Shown here piece after piece: positions 16,598 to 23,594 of a DNA stretch of 51,790 bases. Source of the DNA: Clostridia bacterium. Lineage in GTDB: Bacteria; Bacillota; Clostridia; Oscillospirales; CAG-382. The notes below the pieces were generated by a model. It did not search any database. It was not told the DNA's origin and was given only the letters and a program-made list of their open reading frames with translations. The DNA lies in contig JAFXDO010000053.1 of assembly GCA_017563195.1 (NCBI GenBank), positions 1 to 51,790 of the forward strand, in the 5' to 3' direction. Numbering within the stretch: position 1 is the stretch's first letter; each line of letters begins with the position of its first letter. Position numbers and translations under genes: made by a program.

Positions 16598-16628
16598 ATC
16601 ATAAATAAGTGGATATTGAGGAATATAG

Positions 16629-18101
16629 ATGTTCAAAAGTATTTTCGGGAAATATCTGTGGGCGTTTACGGTGATATTGCTTGCATGTATCACCGCAATA
16701 CTTCTTGCTGTTTCCTCACGTATATCGGCTGACAGCTACACGATACAGCGCGACACGATGAACGCGTCGCTCGGCTCTACCGCGCTTGTTGTCGACAGCT
16801 ATCTTGAAAAAAACGGTTACGACACGATCTACACGGCGTTTACCGACGGAAGTGACCTTCAGAGCCTCATTGAGTATTCCGCGAGCAAGTCGCGAACCGA
16901 TATTTTCGTGTTCGACAAGCTCGGGCTTCTTGTTGCGACGACCGATGACGACTATGCCAACGGCAATTACGCTTTGAGCGATAACGCGATGCTGACGATG
17001 ATCGCGCACGACGAAAGCTATGCAATAAGCACTGTTGACGGCTTCTTCGGCAAAAACAGAATGAACGTGTACGAGGTCGCATACCAAGGCTCGACACCGT
17101 TCGTTATCCTCATCAGTATGGAAAACTACTCGAGCGTGGTGTTCTCGAAGGATATCATCATCGTGGCAATAACCGTTGCGCTCTGGATCTTCCTTGCGGC
17201 GATGCTTTCGCTTTACGTTATCTCACGCCGTATCACCGATCCGCTTGTTGAGGTAATCAGTGCGGCGAAGGATTATTCCAAGGGCAGGTTTGACACCAAG
17301 ATAGTATACGACGGCGTCGACGAGGTTGCGGAGCTTGCAAGGGCGATCAACGATATGGCGGCTTCGCTGAAGCATATCGATGAGGTAAGAAACTCGTTCC
17401 TCGGCAACGTCAGTCACGACCTTCGCACCCCGATGACCACGATATCAGGCTTTGTCGACGGGATACTCGACGGTACGATACCGCCCGAGCAGCACGAAAA
17501 GTACCTGAATATAATATCACACGAGGTCAAGCGTCTTTCACGACTTGTAAATACGCTTCTCGAGGTTTCTCGGCTTGAAAGCGGCACCGACCTTAAGATG
17601 TCCGACTTCAATCTTTCCGAAACCGCGCGTACCGTGCTTATCTCGCTGGAATCGAAGATAAGCAAGAAGAATATAGATATAAGCTTCGATACGGGAGAGG
17701 ACGACGTTTACGTAAACGCCGACCCCGATTCGATCCATCGCGTTATTTTCAATCTGATGGATAACGCGGTCAAGTTCACACCCGAAAAGGGAAGCATCTC
17801 GATAAATATCGCCCTCGTTTCGGACGGCAGGAAAAAGCGCAAGGCGAAATTTACTATCCGCAACAGCGGCGAGGGCATCCCATCCGAGGAGCTCCCGCAC
17901 GTTTTCGATCGATTCTATAAGACCGATCGCTCGCGCGGGCTCGACAAGAGCGGCACGGGGCTCGGGCTGTATATCGCGAAGACCTCGATTATGAATCACG
18001 GCGAGGATATTACAGTCGATTCGGTTGTTAACGAGTATACCGAGTTCAGCTTCACTCTTCCGACCGCACTCGTTGAGGTTGCACCGAGGAGAATAAGCTG
18101 A
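16629..18101 (+). CDS. Membrane sensor histidine kinase
   Basis: A 490-residue transmembrane sensor kinase. A first membrane helix (about 8-28) and a second (about 175-200, VAITVALWIFLAAMLSLYVIS) enclose an extracellular sensor domain of about 145 residues. HAMP follows (RRITDPLVEVISAAKDYSKG), then the dimerisation domain with phospho-acceptor His at about 263 in FLGNVSHDLRTPMTTISG, and the ATPase domain with NLMDNAVKFT and SGTGLGLYIAK. No response regulator is adjacent, which is unusual. The hairpin array and gene fragment lie just upstream, where one might be expected. An HtrA protease gene follows after 61 bases, recalling CssS-type envelope-stress control of htrA (inference). Confidence 0.93.
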   Translation: MFKSIFGKYLWAFTVILLACITAILLAVSSRISADSYTIQRDTMNASLGSTALVVDSYLEKNGYDTIYTAFTDGSDLQSLIEYSASKSRTDIFVFDKLGLLVATTDDDYANGNYALSDNAMLTMIAHDESYAISTVDGFFGKNRMNVYEVAYQGSTPFVILISMENYSSVVFSKDIIIVAITVALWIFLAAMLSLYVISRRITDPLVEVISAAKDYSKGRFDTKIVYDGVDEVAELARAINDMAASLKHIDEVRNSFLGNVSHDLRTPMTTISGFVDGILDGTIPPEQHEKYLNIISHEVKRLSRLVNTLLEVSRLESGTDLKMSDFNLSETARTVLISLESKISKKNIDISFDTGEDDVYVNADPDSIHRVIFNLMDNAVKFTPEKGSISINIALVSDGRKKRKAKFTIRNSGEGIPSEELPHVFDRFYKTDRSRGLDKSGTGLGLYIAKTSIMNHGEDITVDSVVNEYTEFSFTLPTALVEVAPRRIS

Positions 18102-18162
18102 GTTAAGCCTGCTTTAAGCCAAACAACTACAATGAAGATAACCTCGTAAAGGAGAAATATCA

Positions 18163-19482
18163 ATGTCTGAATTCAACGATTTTAATAACCAGACTCCACC
18201 CTCAAACGGCAACCGTCCCGATTATACCTACAATTGGAACGGAAGTGAGCATAATAAAAATTCGGGAGGCGGCAAGATCTGGGTGATAGTTGCCATCATA
18301 CTCGGTGCGGTCGCGCTGCTCGCCTTCGGCGTCGCGTTTGCGCGTCAGGCAGACGAGTATTACGGCGATTCCTCCGACCCTGCATCCTACGCCGTTTCGG
18401 GTGAGCCTTCGATGCCCGATATGCCGGATGACGGAAGCAGGCCTGATTTTTCTCGCGATCCCAACGTGAGCGTCCCCGAATTTGATCCTGCAGACGATGC
18501 ATATCTTGATCTTTCGACCGACCTCAGCGCGATTTACGAGGAATGCTCGCCCTCCTGCTGTACCGTTGAGGTAAGCGTTAACGGCATCCTTTATTCCATC
18601 GGAAGCGGCTTCGTTATCGATTCCGAGGGCGGCTACATTGCGACCAATCATCACGTTATCGAATCGGGCGACGACATTACCGTAAGATTTTATAACGGCG
18701 ACGAATATGAGGCTGTTGTTGTCGGAAGCGACGCCACGACCGACCTTGCGGTGCTTCACGTTGAGGCGGAAGGACTTCCTCAGGTAAGCTTCGGCGACTC
18801 TACTACCGTAAAGATAGGCGAGGGCGTGGTTGCTATCGGCACCCCCTTCGATCTTTCGCTGGCAGGCACCATGACCACCGGCATCATCAGCGGTATTGCC
18901 CGCGACATTGAAATCACGAACGATTACGGTAAGGTAATCAAGACCATGACTCTGCTTCAGACAGACTGCTCTATCAACCCCGGCAACAGCGGCGGTCCGC
19001 TTATCGATATGGCGGGTAACGTTATCGGTATCACCTCGATGAAGCTTGTTGACGAGGAATTCGAGGGAATCGGCTTTGCGATCCCCATTTCGAGCGCAGT
19101 CGATATCTTCCGGAAGCTTATTGCGGGCGAATCGATCGGCGACAGCGATATTGCGGTTGCCGCACCGAAGATCGGCATTACCGTTTACGACGTTGAGGAC
19201 GGACTCGAATACTTCCGTATGAAGCCGCTTTGCGAGTATCCCGAGGGCGTGCTTATCGCGGATATCGAATTCAACTGCTCGGCATATGCGGCAGGTATGT
19301 CCCGCTACGATATCATCACCGACTTTGACGGCACAGCGGTCACCGACCGAGACTCGCTGTCGAATGCACTTTCGGGCTATCGCGCAGGCGATACGGTAAG
19401 CGTCACGGTATTCCGCTTCAACAGAACTCTTACCTCGGGCGAATACGTCGTTATCGAATTCAAGCTCGACCCCGCGGAATAA
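18163..19482 (+). CDS. Membrane-anchored HtrA/DegP-type serine protease with PDZ domain
   Basis: A 439-residue protease that degrades or refolds misfolded envelope proteins. A cytoplasmic N-terminus of about 37 residues precedes one membrane helix (about 38-58, IWVIVAIILGAVALLAFGVAFA). An acidic Pro/Asp linker and the trypsin-like domain follow. The triad is visible as His in ATNHHVIE (about 163), Asp in ATTDLAVLHV (about 193) and Ser in NPGNSGGPL (about 275). A PDZ domain covers about 325-435 (GVLIADIEFNCSAYAAGMSRYD). AAAGGAG precedes the ATG. Its place right after a sensor kinase suggests a stress-controlled pair. It matches the usual HtrA layout of Gram-positive bacteria. Confidence 0.93.
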   Translation: MSEFNDFNNQTPPSNGNRPDYTYNWNGSEHNKNSGGGKIWVIVAIILGAVALLAFGVAFARQADEYYGDSSDPASYAVSGEPSMPDMPDDGSRPDFSRDPNVSVPEFDPADDAYLDLSTDLSAIYEECSPSCCTVEVSVNGILYSIGSGFVIDSEGGYIATNHHVIESGDDITVRFYNGDEYEAVVVGSDATTDLAVLHVEAEGLPQVSFGDSTTVKIGEGVVAIGTPFDLSLAGTMTTGIISGIARDIEITNDYGKVIKTMTLLQTDCSINPGNSGGPLIDMAGNVIGITSMKLVDEEFEGIGFAIPISSAVDIFRKLIAGESIGDSDIAVAAPKIGITVYDVEDGLEYFRMKPLCEYPEGVLIADIEFNCSAYAAGMSRYDIITDFDGTAVTDRDSLSNALSGYRAGDTVSVTVFRFNRTLTSGEYVVIEFKLDPAE

Positions 19483-19512
19483 TTAAAAAGCCGAATAATC
19501 CGGAACAAACAA

Positions 19513-19554
19513 GAAGCCTTGCGGCACAAAATGCCACAAGGCTTCCTTTTTTGT
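19513..19554. terminator. Bidirectional terminator between htrA-like and SGNH genes
   Basis: GAAGCCTTGCGGCA...TGCCACAAGGCTTC hairpin with TTTTTT on the plus side and TTGTTTGTT on the minus side, between convergent genes. Confidence 0.75.
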
Positions 19555-19556
19555 TA

Positions 19557-20918
19557 TCAGTTGTCCTGAGGGTAGTCGTAGCCCTGCTCGCAGGCGAGTC
19601 GTGCGCATTCTCTCAATGCTGCGACCGTGTCTGCGTCGAGACCTGCGGTGTAGGAATTGCCGTCGACGTCGATATCAAGGAAGGTCTTTGCCCATACCGT
19701 CGCGATCAGGAAGGCCCCCGCGTGCGAATGGTGCGAATTGTCGGTGTGGTAAATTACCTCGTTCGGATATTTTTCCTCGCAGAAGAGGAATGCATCGGTG
19801 CCTCGCGCGATCCTTTCAACGCCGAAATCAACCGCGAGCTTGCCGTAGTTGACGTGATGTCTGTATGCGCTGTTAAGACGCTGAGTCGGGTCGTCGTTTG
19901 AGGAGTATCTTTCGTAGATAAGAAGCTCCGCGCCGTTTTCCTCGATAAGCGGGACTATAATATCCATCGCGGGCTTGGATTCGGGGTAGTCGGCGTTGCT
20001 GTTGTCCTGTACCACAACGTAGTCGTAGCTCTTTTTGCCGAGCTTATCGCGCAGCAGCTTGCCGTGTCGTTCGTTGCTTGCATCGGCGTATTCTCTGAGA
20101 TAAGCGCCGCCGATACAGCAGTATTCAACCTCTACGTTAATGCCGGCAGCCTTGCATATCTGCTGGAACTTGTGGGGGATGTTGAAGAAATAGGTGCTGC
20201 TGTTGCCGATAAAGAGGAAGCTTATAGGCTCGTCTGTTGCGGGATATGCAAGCGCCTCCTCGGCGGGAATGCCGAACGCCTCTGTCTCGGCTGCCATTAT
20301 CCAGTTGCCCTTGCCGATGAAGCGAAAATCAACGTAGCGTGCGGTGAGTGCACCGTCGAGCTTAAGGGTAATGTCGATCGTGCTCTTGCTTGCGCTGTCA
20401 ACGCTTTGAGCGACACCTGCGTTGTACCATTCTTTTCCGTCGTTGGAGAGATATATCGCAACGAATTCGGGAGAGTCGATGCCGACGTCGATGTGATAGC
20501 ACGAGCCTACGCTTGCTACGAATTTGTCGAGGTAGTAAAGACCTCCGAGGTCTGCCTTGACGGATGCGTATCCGTCTGAAACGTAGTCGCTTGCATTCTT
20601 GTTAAATCCGACGAAGGTCTTGTCGGAATACTTCGCCGTGTCGGTGGGACGGATGCCGTCGGTAAGGCTCTTGCCATCCTCGTCGGGATAGCTCGGAGAC
20701 GACGCGTCGGGGTAAAGTCCGGTCACCGCATAGCTCTTGCCGAGTAATACGTTTGTGTAATTGGGGTCGTTGTCGATAATAATCATGGGATAGCTCTCCT
20801 CAATTTCCGAAGATGCGTTTTCCGAGCTCTCGCCCTCGCTTTCCTTGTTACAGCCGCACAGAGCAAGCGGAAGCACAAGAAACGCAAGAGTCAGAAGCAG
20901 GGATGTGATTCTTTTCAT
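19557..20918 (-). CDS. Lipoprotein with discoidin-like domain and SGNH hydrolase domain
   Basis: A 453-residue secreted lipoprotein: signal peptide and lipobox LCGC (Cys at about 22), then an acidic Ser-rich linker. A discoidin/F5-8-like beta domain spans about 50-215 (VKADLGGLYYLDKFVASVG, IYLSNDGKEWYNAGVA). An SGNH/GDSL esterase-type domain runs from about 230, with FLFIGNSSTYFFN carrying the Ser and TDNSHHSH carrying the Asp-x-x-His. It should act at the cell surface on an ester-bearing glycan or wall component; the substrate is unknown. I start it at 20918 because AAAGGAGG lies just upstream; the longer frame overlaps the promoter leader. Confidence 0.8.
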   Translation of the reverse strand: MKRITSLLLTLAFLVLPLALCGCNKESEGESSENASSEIEESYPMIIIDNDPNYTNVLLGKSYAVTGLYPDASSPSYPDEDGKSLTDGIRPTDTAKYSDKTFVGFNKNASDYVSDGYASVKADLGGLYYLDKFVASVGSCYHIDVGIDSPEFVAIYLSNDGKEWYNAGVAQSVDSASKSTIDITLKLDGALTARYVDFRFIGKGNWIMAAETEAFGIPAEEALAYPATDEPISFLFIGNSSTYFFNIPHKFQQICKAAGINVEVEYCCIGGAYLREYADASNERHGKLLRDKLGKKSYDYVVVQDNSNADYPESKPAMDIIVPLIEENGAELLIYERYSSNDDPTQRLNSAYRHHVNYGKLAVDFGVERIARGTDAFLFCEEKYPNEVIYHTDNSHHSHAGAFLIATVWAKTFLDIDVDGNSYTAGLDADTVAALRECARLACEQGYDYPQDN

Positions 20919-20948
20919 CCGAATAACCTCCTTTGCGTTTATGATTAC

Positions 20949-20976
20949 ATTATACAACATAAAAAACGCTTGTCAA
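20949..20976 (-). promoter_or_regulatory. Promoter of the SGNH lipoprotein gene with palindromic -35
   Basis: Minus-strand TTGACA, 16-base spacer, TATAAT. The -35 is embedded in the palindrome GCTTGACAAGC, also present at the gltA and solute-binding-protein promoters. Confidence 0.7.
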
Positions 20977-20980
20977 GCAA

Positions 20981-21014
20981 AAGAAAAAGATTGCAGAGCG
21001 TCACTCTGCAATCT
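20981..21014 (-). terminator. Terminator of the amidase gene
   Basis: Minus strand: AGATTGCAGAG / CTCTGCAATCT, an 11-bp stem followed by TTTTTCTT. Confidence 0.8.
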
Positions 21015-21020
21015 CTTGCT

Positions 21021-21764
21021 TCAGGTCAGCTTGATATATGCACCGTAGGAGTATCCCTCGATTCCGTTGTAGGTGACAAGATACCACTCGCCGCTTTGTC
21101 CCTTGATGCTGACCGTGGCACCGTTTGGTATCTGACCGATGATCGTTCCCTGAAGATTCGGCTGATTTCTGATGTTGAGCCGCCCGCCCTCGGTGACGAC
21201 GGTTCCGCTTTGCGTCGGATTCGGGTCGACAAGCGTCAAACCGAAGTAGTCGGCGACCGATTGAGACAGGTTTTCGGCGATGAGCATCAGGTTGCTCTTG
21301 ATCCATTCGGCATCGCGATCGTTGTCGTGATATGCAAGCTCGACGAGTATCGAGGGCGCGCGTGTGTTGTTGAGCTCGTAAAGACGCGTCGTGGCAAGTG
21401 CGCGGACCTTGTCGGGCTCGGGATAAATGCGCTTGAGGTTTGCGACGAATATGTCGGCGGCGCGCTTGCCGTTCACGCTCGTAGGGTAATAGTAAACGTC
21501 CGAGCCGGTCTGACGCCCGTAGTTTGCACTTCCCGACGCGTTTGAGTGCAGAGCAAGGTGCAACGCATAGTCACCCGCGTTCGAAAGCCTTACCGAGTCG
21601 CCGACAGAGCCCTCGGGATTGTTCCGTGTGAACGTGATCCCGCTCGCCGTGAGATAGGGCTCCATATAGTCGGCGATAAGGTTCATGTAATATTCCTCAC
21701 TTCCGCTTCCGTCGTAATAAATGTTGTATTCCTGCGTCGACGGACTTAAAAAAAGCATTGGCAT
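21021..21764 (-). CDS. N-acetylmuramoyl-L-alanine amidase (Amidase_3-like) with SH3 domain
   Basis: A 247-residue protein with an Amidase_3-like fold (about 1-165) and a bacterial SH3 domain (about 178-247, GGRLNIRNQPNLQGTIIGQI), which would bind peptidoglycan. Later family landmarks are present: ALHLALHSNA with the zinc-type His, and PSILVELAYHDN with the catalytic-type Glu. The usual first motif with a His (DPGHGG type) is replaced by FLSPSTQEYN. The metal site may therefore be altered, or belong to a distinct subfamily. There is no signal peptide; lysin-type release or sporulation use are both possible. The AAGGAGG ribosome site fixes the start. Confidence 0.8.
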   Translation of the reverse strand: MPMLFLSPSTQEYNIYYDGSGSEEYYMNLIADYMEPYLTASGITFTRNNPEGSVGDSVRLSNAGDYALHLALHSNASGSANYGRQTGSDVYYYPTSVNGKRAADIFVANLKRIYPEPDKVRALATTRLYELNNTRAPSILVELAYHDNDRDAEWIKSNLMLIAENLSQSVADYFGLTLVDPNPTQSGTVVTEGGRLNIRNQPNLQGTIIGQIPNGATVSIKGQSGEWYLVTYNGIEGYSYGAYIKLT

Positions 21765-21815
21765 GGTAATTACCTCCTTCTGCTTTCATTATATGAAATT
21801 TTTCGCAAAAAGCTA

Positions 21816-21844
21816 TTGACAAAGCGGGAAGATTATGGTATTAT
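21816..21844 (+). promoter_or_regulatory. Promoter of the infC-rpmI-rplT operon
   Basis: TTGACA, 17-base spacer, TATTAT with an extended TGG. An in-frame ATG at 21835 lies inside this promoter, so it cannot be the infC start. Confidence 0.8.
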
Positions 21845-21850
21845 ACGTTG

Positions 21851-22014
21851 GTACAAAGAAGAAGAGCGATGCTCTCACCCTGCGGCAAACGGCCAGCTCG
21901 GTCAATAAATCGTTACGGTATAGCTATGCCGTAATTGTTTTTGGCTGTGCAAAGTGGGGTTTCCGCTTTGCCTTTCTTTTTTGTAAAAACGCATCAAATT
22001 TGGAGGTGGCAGTT
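21851..22014 (+). promoter_or_regulatory. infC leader with attenuator (L20-leader position)
   Basis: A leader of about 165 nt between promoter and infC. It holds a TTACGGTAT / TATGCCGTAA hairpin (21912-21933), then at 21949-21982 a GCAAAGTGG / CCGCTTTGC stem followed by CTTTCTTTTTT, a complete intrinsic terminator before the gene. Such attenuators precede infC operons in Bacillota, where L20 or IF-3 levels control read-through. I infer the same role from position, not from a match to the L20-binding fold. Confidence 0.7.
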
Positions 22015-22536
22015 ATCGCCGCGAAAAATTCTTCTCTCATCAATGAAGAAATCAAAGCAAGCGAGGTCCGCGTCATCGGCGCAGACGGTAACCAGCTTGG
22101 AGTTATGAAGCTTTCCGAAGCATTGAAGCTTTCGAACGAGGCTGAGCTCGACCTTGTCGAGATCGCACCCGACTCGAAGCCGCCCGTGTGCAAGATCATG
22201 GACTACGGCAAGTTCCGCTTCGAAAAGGAAAAGCGCGAAAAGGAACAGCGCAAGAAGCGTCAGATAATCGAGCTTAAGGAAATTCAGCTTAAGTGTCGTA
22301 TCGATACGCACGATTTCAACACAAAACTCAATCACACGCTCAAATTTTTGTCTCAGGGCAACAAGGTCAAGGTGATCGTTAAGTTCTTCGGTAGAGAAAT
22401 GGCTCATACCGAGCTTGGCGCACAGCTTCTCGATCGCTTCGCCGAGGGCTGCGGAGAAGCCGCTGTCATCGAAAAGAAGCCTTTGCTCGACGGACGAAAT
22501 ATGACTATGATATTGGCACCTAAAAAGGCTAAATAA
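22015..22536 (+). CDS. infC: Translation initiation factor IF-3 (probable AUC start)
   Basis: IF-3 binds the 30S subunit, prevents premature 50S joining and checks start-codon/initiator-tRNA pairing. The 173 residues align over both domains: INEEIKASEVRVIGADGNQL, PPVCKIMDYGKFRFEKEK, the lysine-rich linker and DGRNMTMILAPKKAK. The GGAGG at 22002-22006 is followed at the right spacing (8 nt) by ATC, giving an N-terminus that lines up with other IF-3 proteins. GTG at 22006 overlaps the ribosome site, and upstream ATGs fall in the promoter or leader. Non-AUG starts (AUU in E. coli) are the known autoregulatory feature of infC. rpmI follows after 33 bases. Confidence 0.93.
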   Translation: MAAKNSSLINEEIKASEVRVIGADGNQLGVMKLSEALKLSNEAELDLVEIAPDSKPPVCKIMDYGKFRFEKEKREKEQRKKRQIIELKEIQLKCRIDTHDFNTKLNHTLKFLSQGNKVKVIVKFFGREMAHTELGAQLLDRFAEGCGEAAVIEKKPLLDGRNMTMILAPKKAK

Positions 22537-22569
22537 ACGAAGATAAAATAACCGAAAGGAATAATAACA

Positions 22570-22767
22570 ATGGGAAAAATCAAGACACACAAGGCTTCCG
22601 CAAAGCGTTTCTCTTTTACCGCAACCGGTAAGATCAAGATGAACCACCCCGGCAAGCGTCACAAGACCGGTCTTAAGGCTGCAAAGACCAAGAGACAGCT
22701 TCGTAAGGCTTCTTACGTAAGCGACGCACGCTACGACGATCTTAAGAGAATGATCCCCTATAAATAA
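22570..22767 (+). CDS. rpmI: 50S ribosomal protein L35
   Basis: A small basic protein of the large subunit, 65 residues, typical length. MGKIKTHKASAKRFSFTATG and HKTGLKAAKTKRQLRKASYV are signature stretches. GAAAGGAATAATAACA precedes the ATG. It is the middle gene of infC-rpmI-rplT and is regulated with them. Confidence 0.97.
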   Translation: MGKIKTHKASAKRFSFTATGKIKMNHPGKRHKTGLKAAKTKRQLRKASYVSDARYDDLKRMIPYK

Positions 22768-22788
22768 TTGACGGAGGTAAAGTAAGAA

Positions 22789-23142
22789 ATGGCAAGAATC
22801 AAAGGCGCACTCGCGACCAGAAAAAGAAGAAATAAGATGCTCAAGCTCGCTAAGGGTTACTGGGGCGCAAAGAGCAAGCACTTCAAGATGGCAAAGCAGG
22901 CTGTTCTTAAGAGCGGCAACTACGCTTTCGCCGGCAGAAAGCAGAAGAAGAGAGATTTCCGTTCTCTCTGGATCACCCGTATCTCCGCACAGTGCAAGGT
23001 AGAGGGTATCAACTACTCCCGCTTCATGTACGGTCTCAAGAAGTCCGGCATCGAGCTCAACCGTAAGATGCTCTCCGAGCTCGCTATCAACGACAAGGCT
23101 GCATTCGCATCTCTCGTTGAAACCGCAAAGAAGGCTCTTTAA
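22789..23142 (+). CDS. rplT: 50S ribosomal protein L20
   Basis: A 117-residue L20, an early assembly protein that binds 23S rRNA and, in many bacteria, represses its own operon through the mRNA leader. [38 protein letters not shown] and the later [20 protein letters not shown] are characteristic. GGAGG lies upstream. It is the last gene of the operon. The next gene, rpsU, has its own promoter in the 3' gap. Confidence 0.97.
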   Translation: MARIKGALATRKRRNKMLKLAKGYWGAKSKHFKMAKQAVLKSGNYAFAGRKQKKRDFRSLWITRISAQCKVEGINYSRFMYGLKKSGIELNRKMLSELAINDKAAFASLVETAKKAL

Positions 23143-23179
23143 TTTATTACAGAATTATTAGAAATTGTTAAATTCTTTG

Positions 23180-23208
23180 TTGACATGTGTCGAATTGTTT
23201 GATATAAT
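23180..23208 (+). promoter_or_regulatory. Consensus promoter of rpsU
   Basis: Perfect TTGACA, 17-base spacer, perfect TATAAT, 51 bases before the rpsU start. Confidence 0.85.
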
Positions 23209-23259
23209 GTCCCCAAAAGATGCGATTTCCTCGGAAACCGAAGCAAGGGAGGGTTTAAA

Positions 23260-23436
23260 ATGGCAGAGGTAAGAGTTAAGGAGAACGAAACCATCGACAG
23301 CGCTCTCCGCAGATTCAAGAGATCTTATCTCAGAAGCGGCGTTCCTGCTGAGATTCGTAAGAGAGAACATTACGAAAAGCCCAGCGTAAAGCGCAAGAAG
23401 AAGTCTGAAGCGGCTCGTAAGAGAAAGTTCAGATAA
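23260..23436 (+). CDS. rpsU: 30S ribosomal protein S21
   Basis: A 58-residue basic protein of the small subunit, located near the 3' end of 16S rRNA where it helps mRNA binding. The sequence [20 protein letters not shown], then [18 protein letters not shown] and a Lys/Arg tail, is typical of S21. AGGGAGGG stands 6-12 bases before the ATG. It is a monocistronic unit with its own consensus promoter and a terminator right after. It is short enough to be missed by simple length cut-offs. Confidence 0.96.
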   Translation: MAEVRVKENETIDSALRRFKRSYLRSGVPAEIRKREHYEKPSVKRKKKSEAARKRKFR

Positions 23437-23458
23437 GCTTCTGTAAAAAACGTTAAAG

Positions 23459-23488
23459 AAACACGGTGATCCACCGTGTTTTTTTATT
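23459..23488 (+). terminator. Terminator of rpsU
   Basis: ACACGGTG, ATC loop, CACCGTGT, then TTTTTTT. Confidence 0.85.
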
Positions 23489-23531
23489 TTGCGATTCCTG
23501 CTCTTGAATTGTTAATAATATGTTGCTTCTC

Positions 23532-23560
23532 TTTACAAACTGCAAAGCTTGTGCTATTCT
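23532..23560 (+). promoter_or_regulatory. Putative promoter of the dockerin protein gene
   Basis: TTTACA, 17-base spacer, TATTCT, 35 bases before the start. Confidence 0.5.
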
Positions 23561-23594
23561 TAATTGAACAAGATATTTGAGGGGAGAACGAGAA

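Noticed and set aside
21835..22014. N-terminal extension of IF-3 from an ATG at 21835
   Set aside because: That ATG overlaps the promoter -10 region, and the intervening frame crosses the leader terminator.
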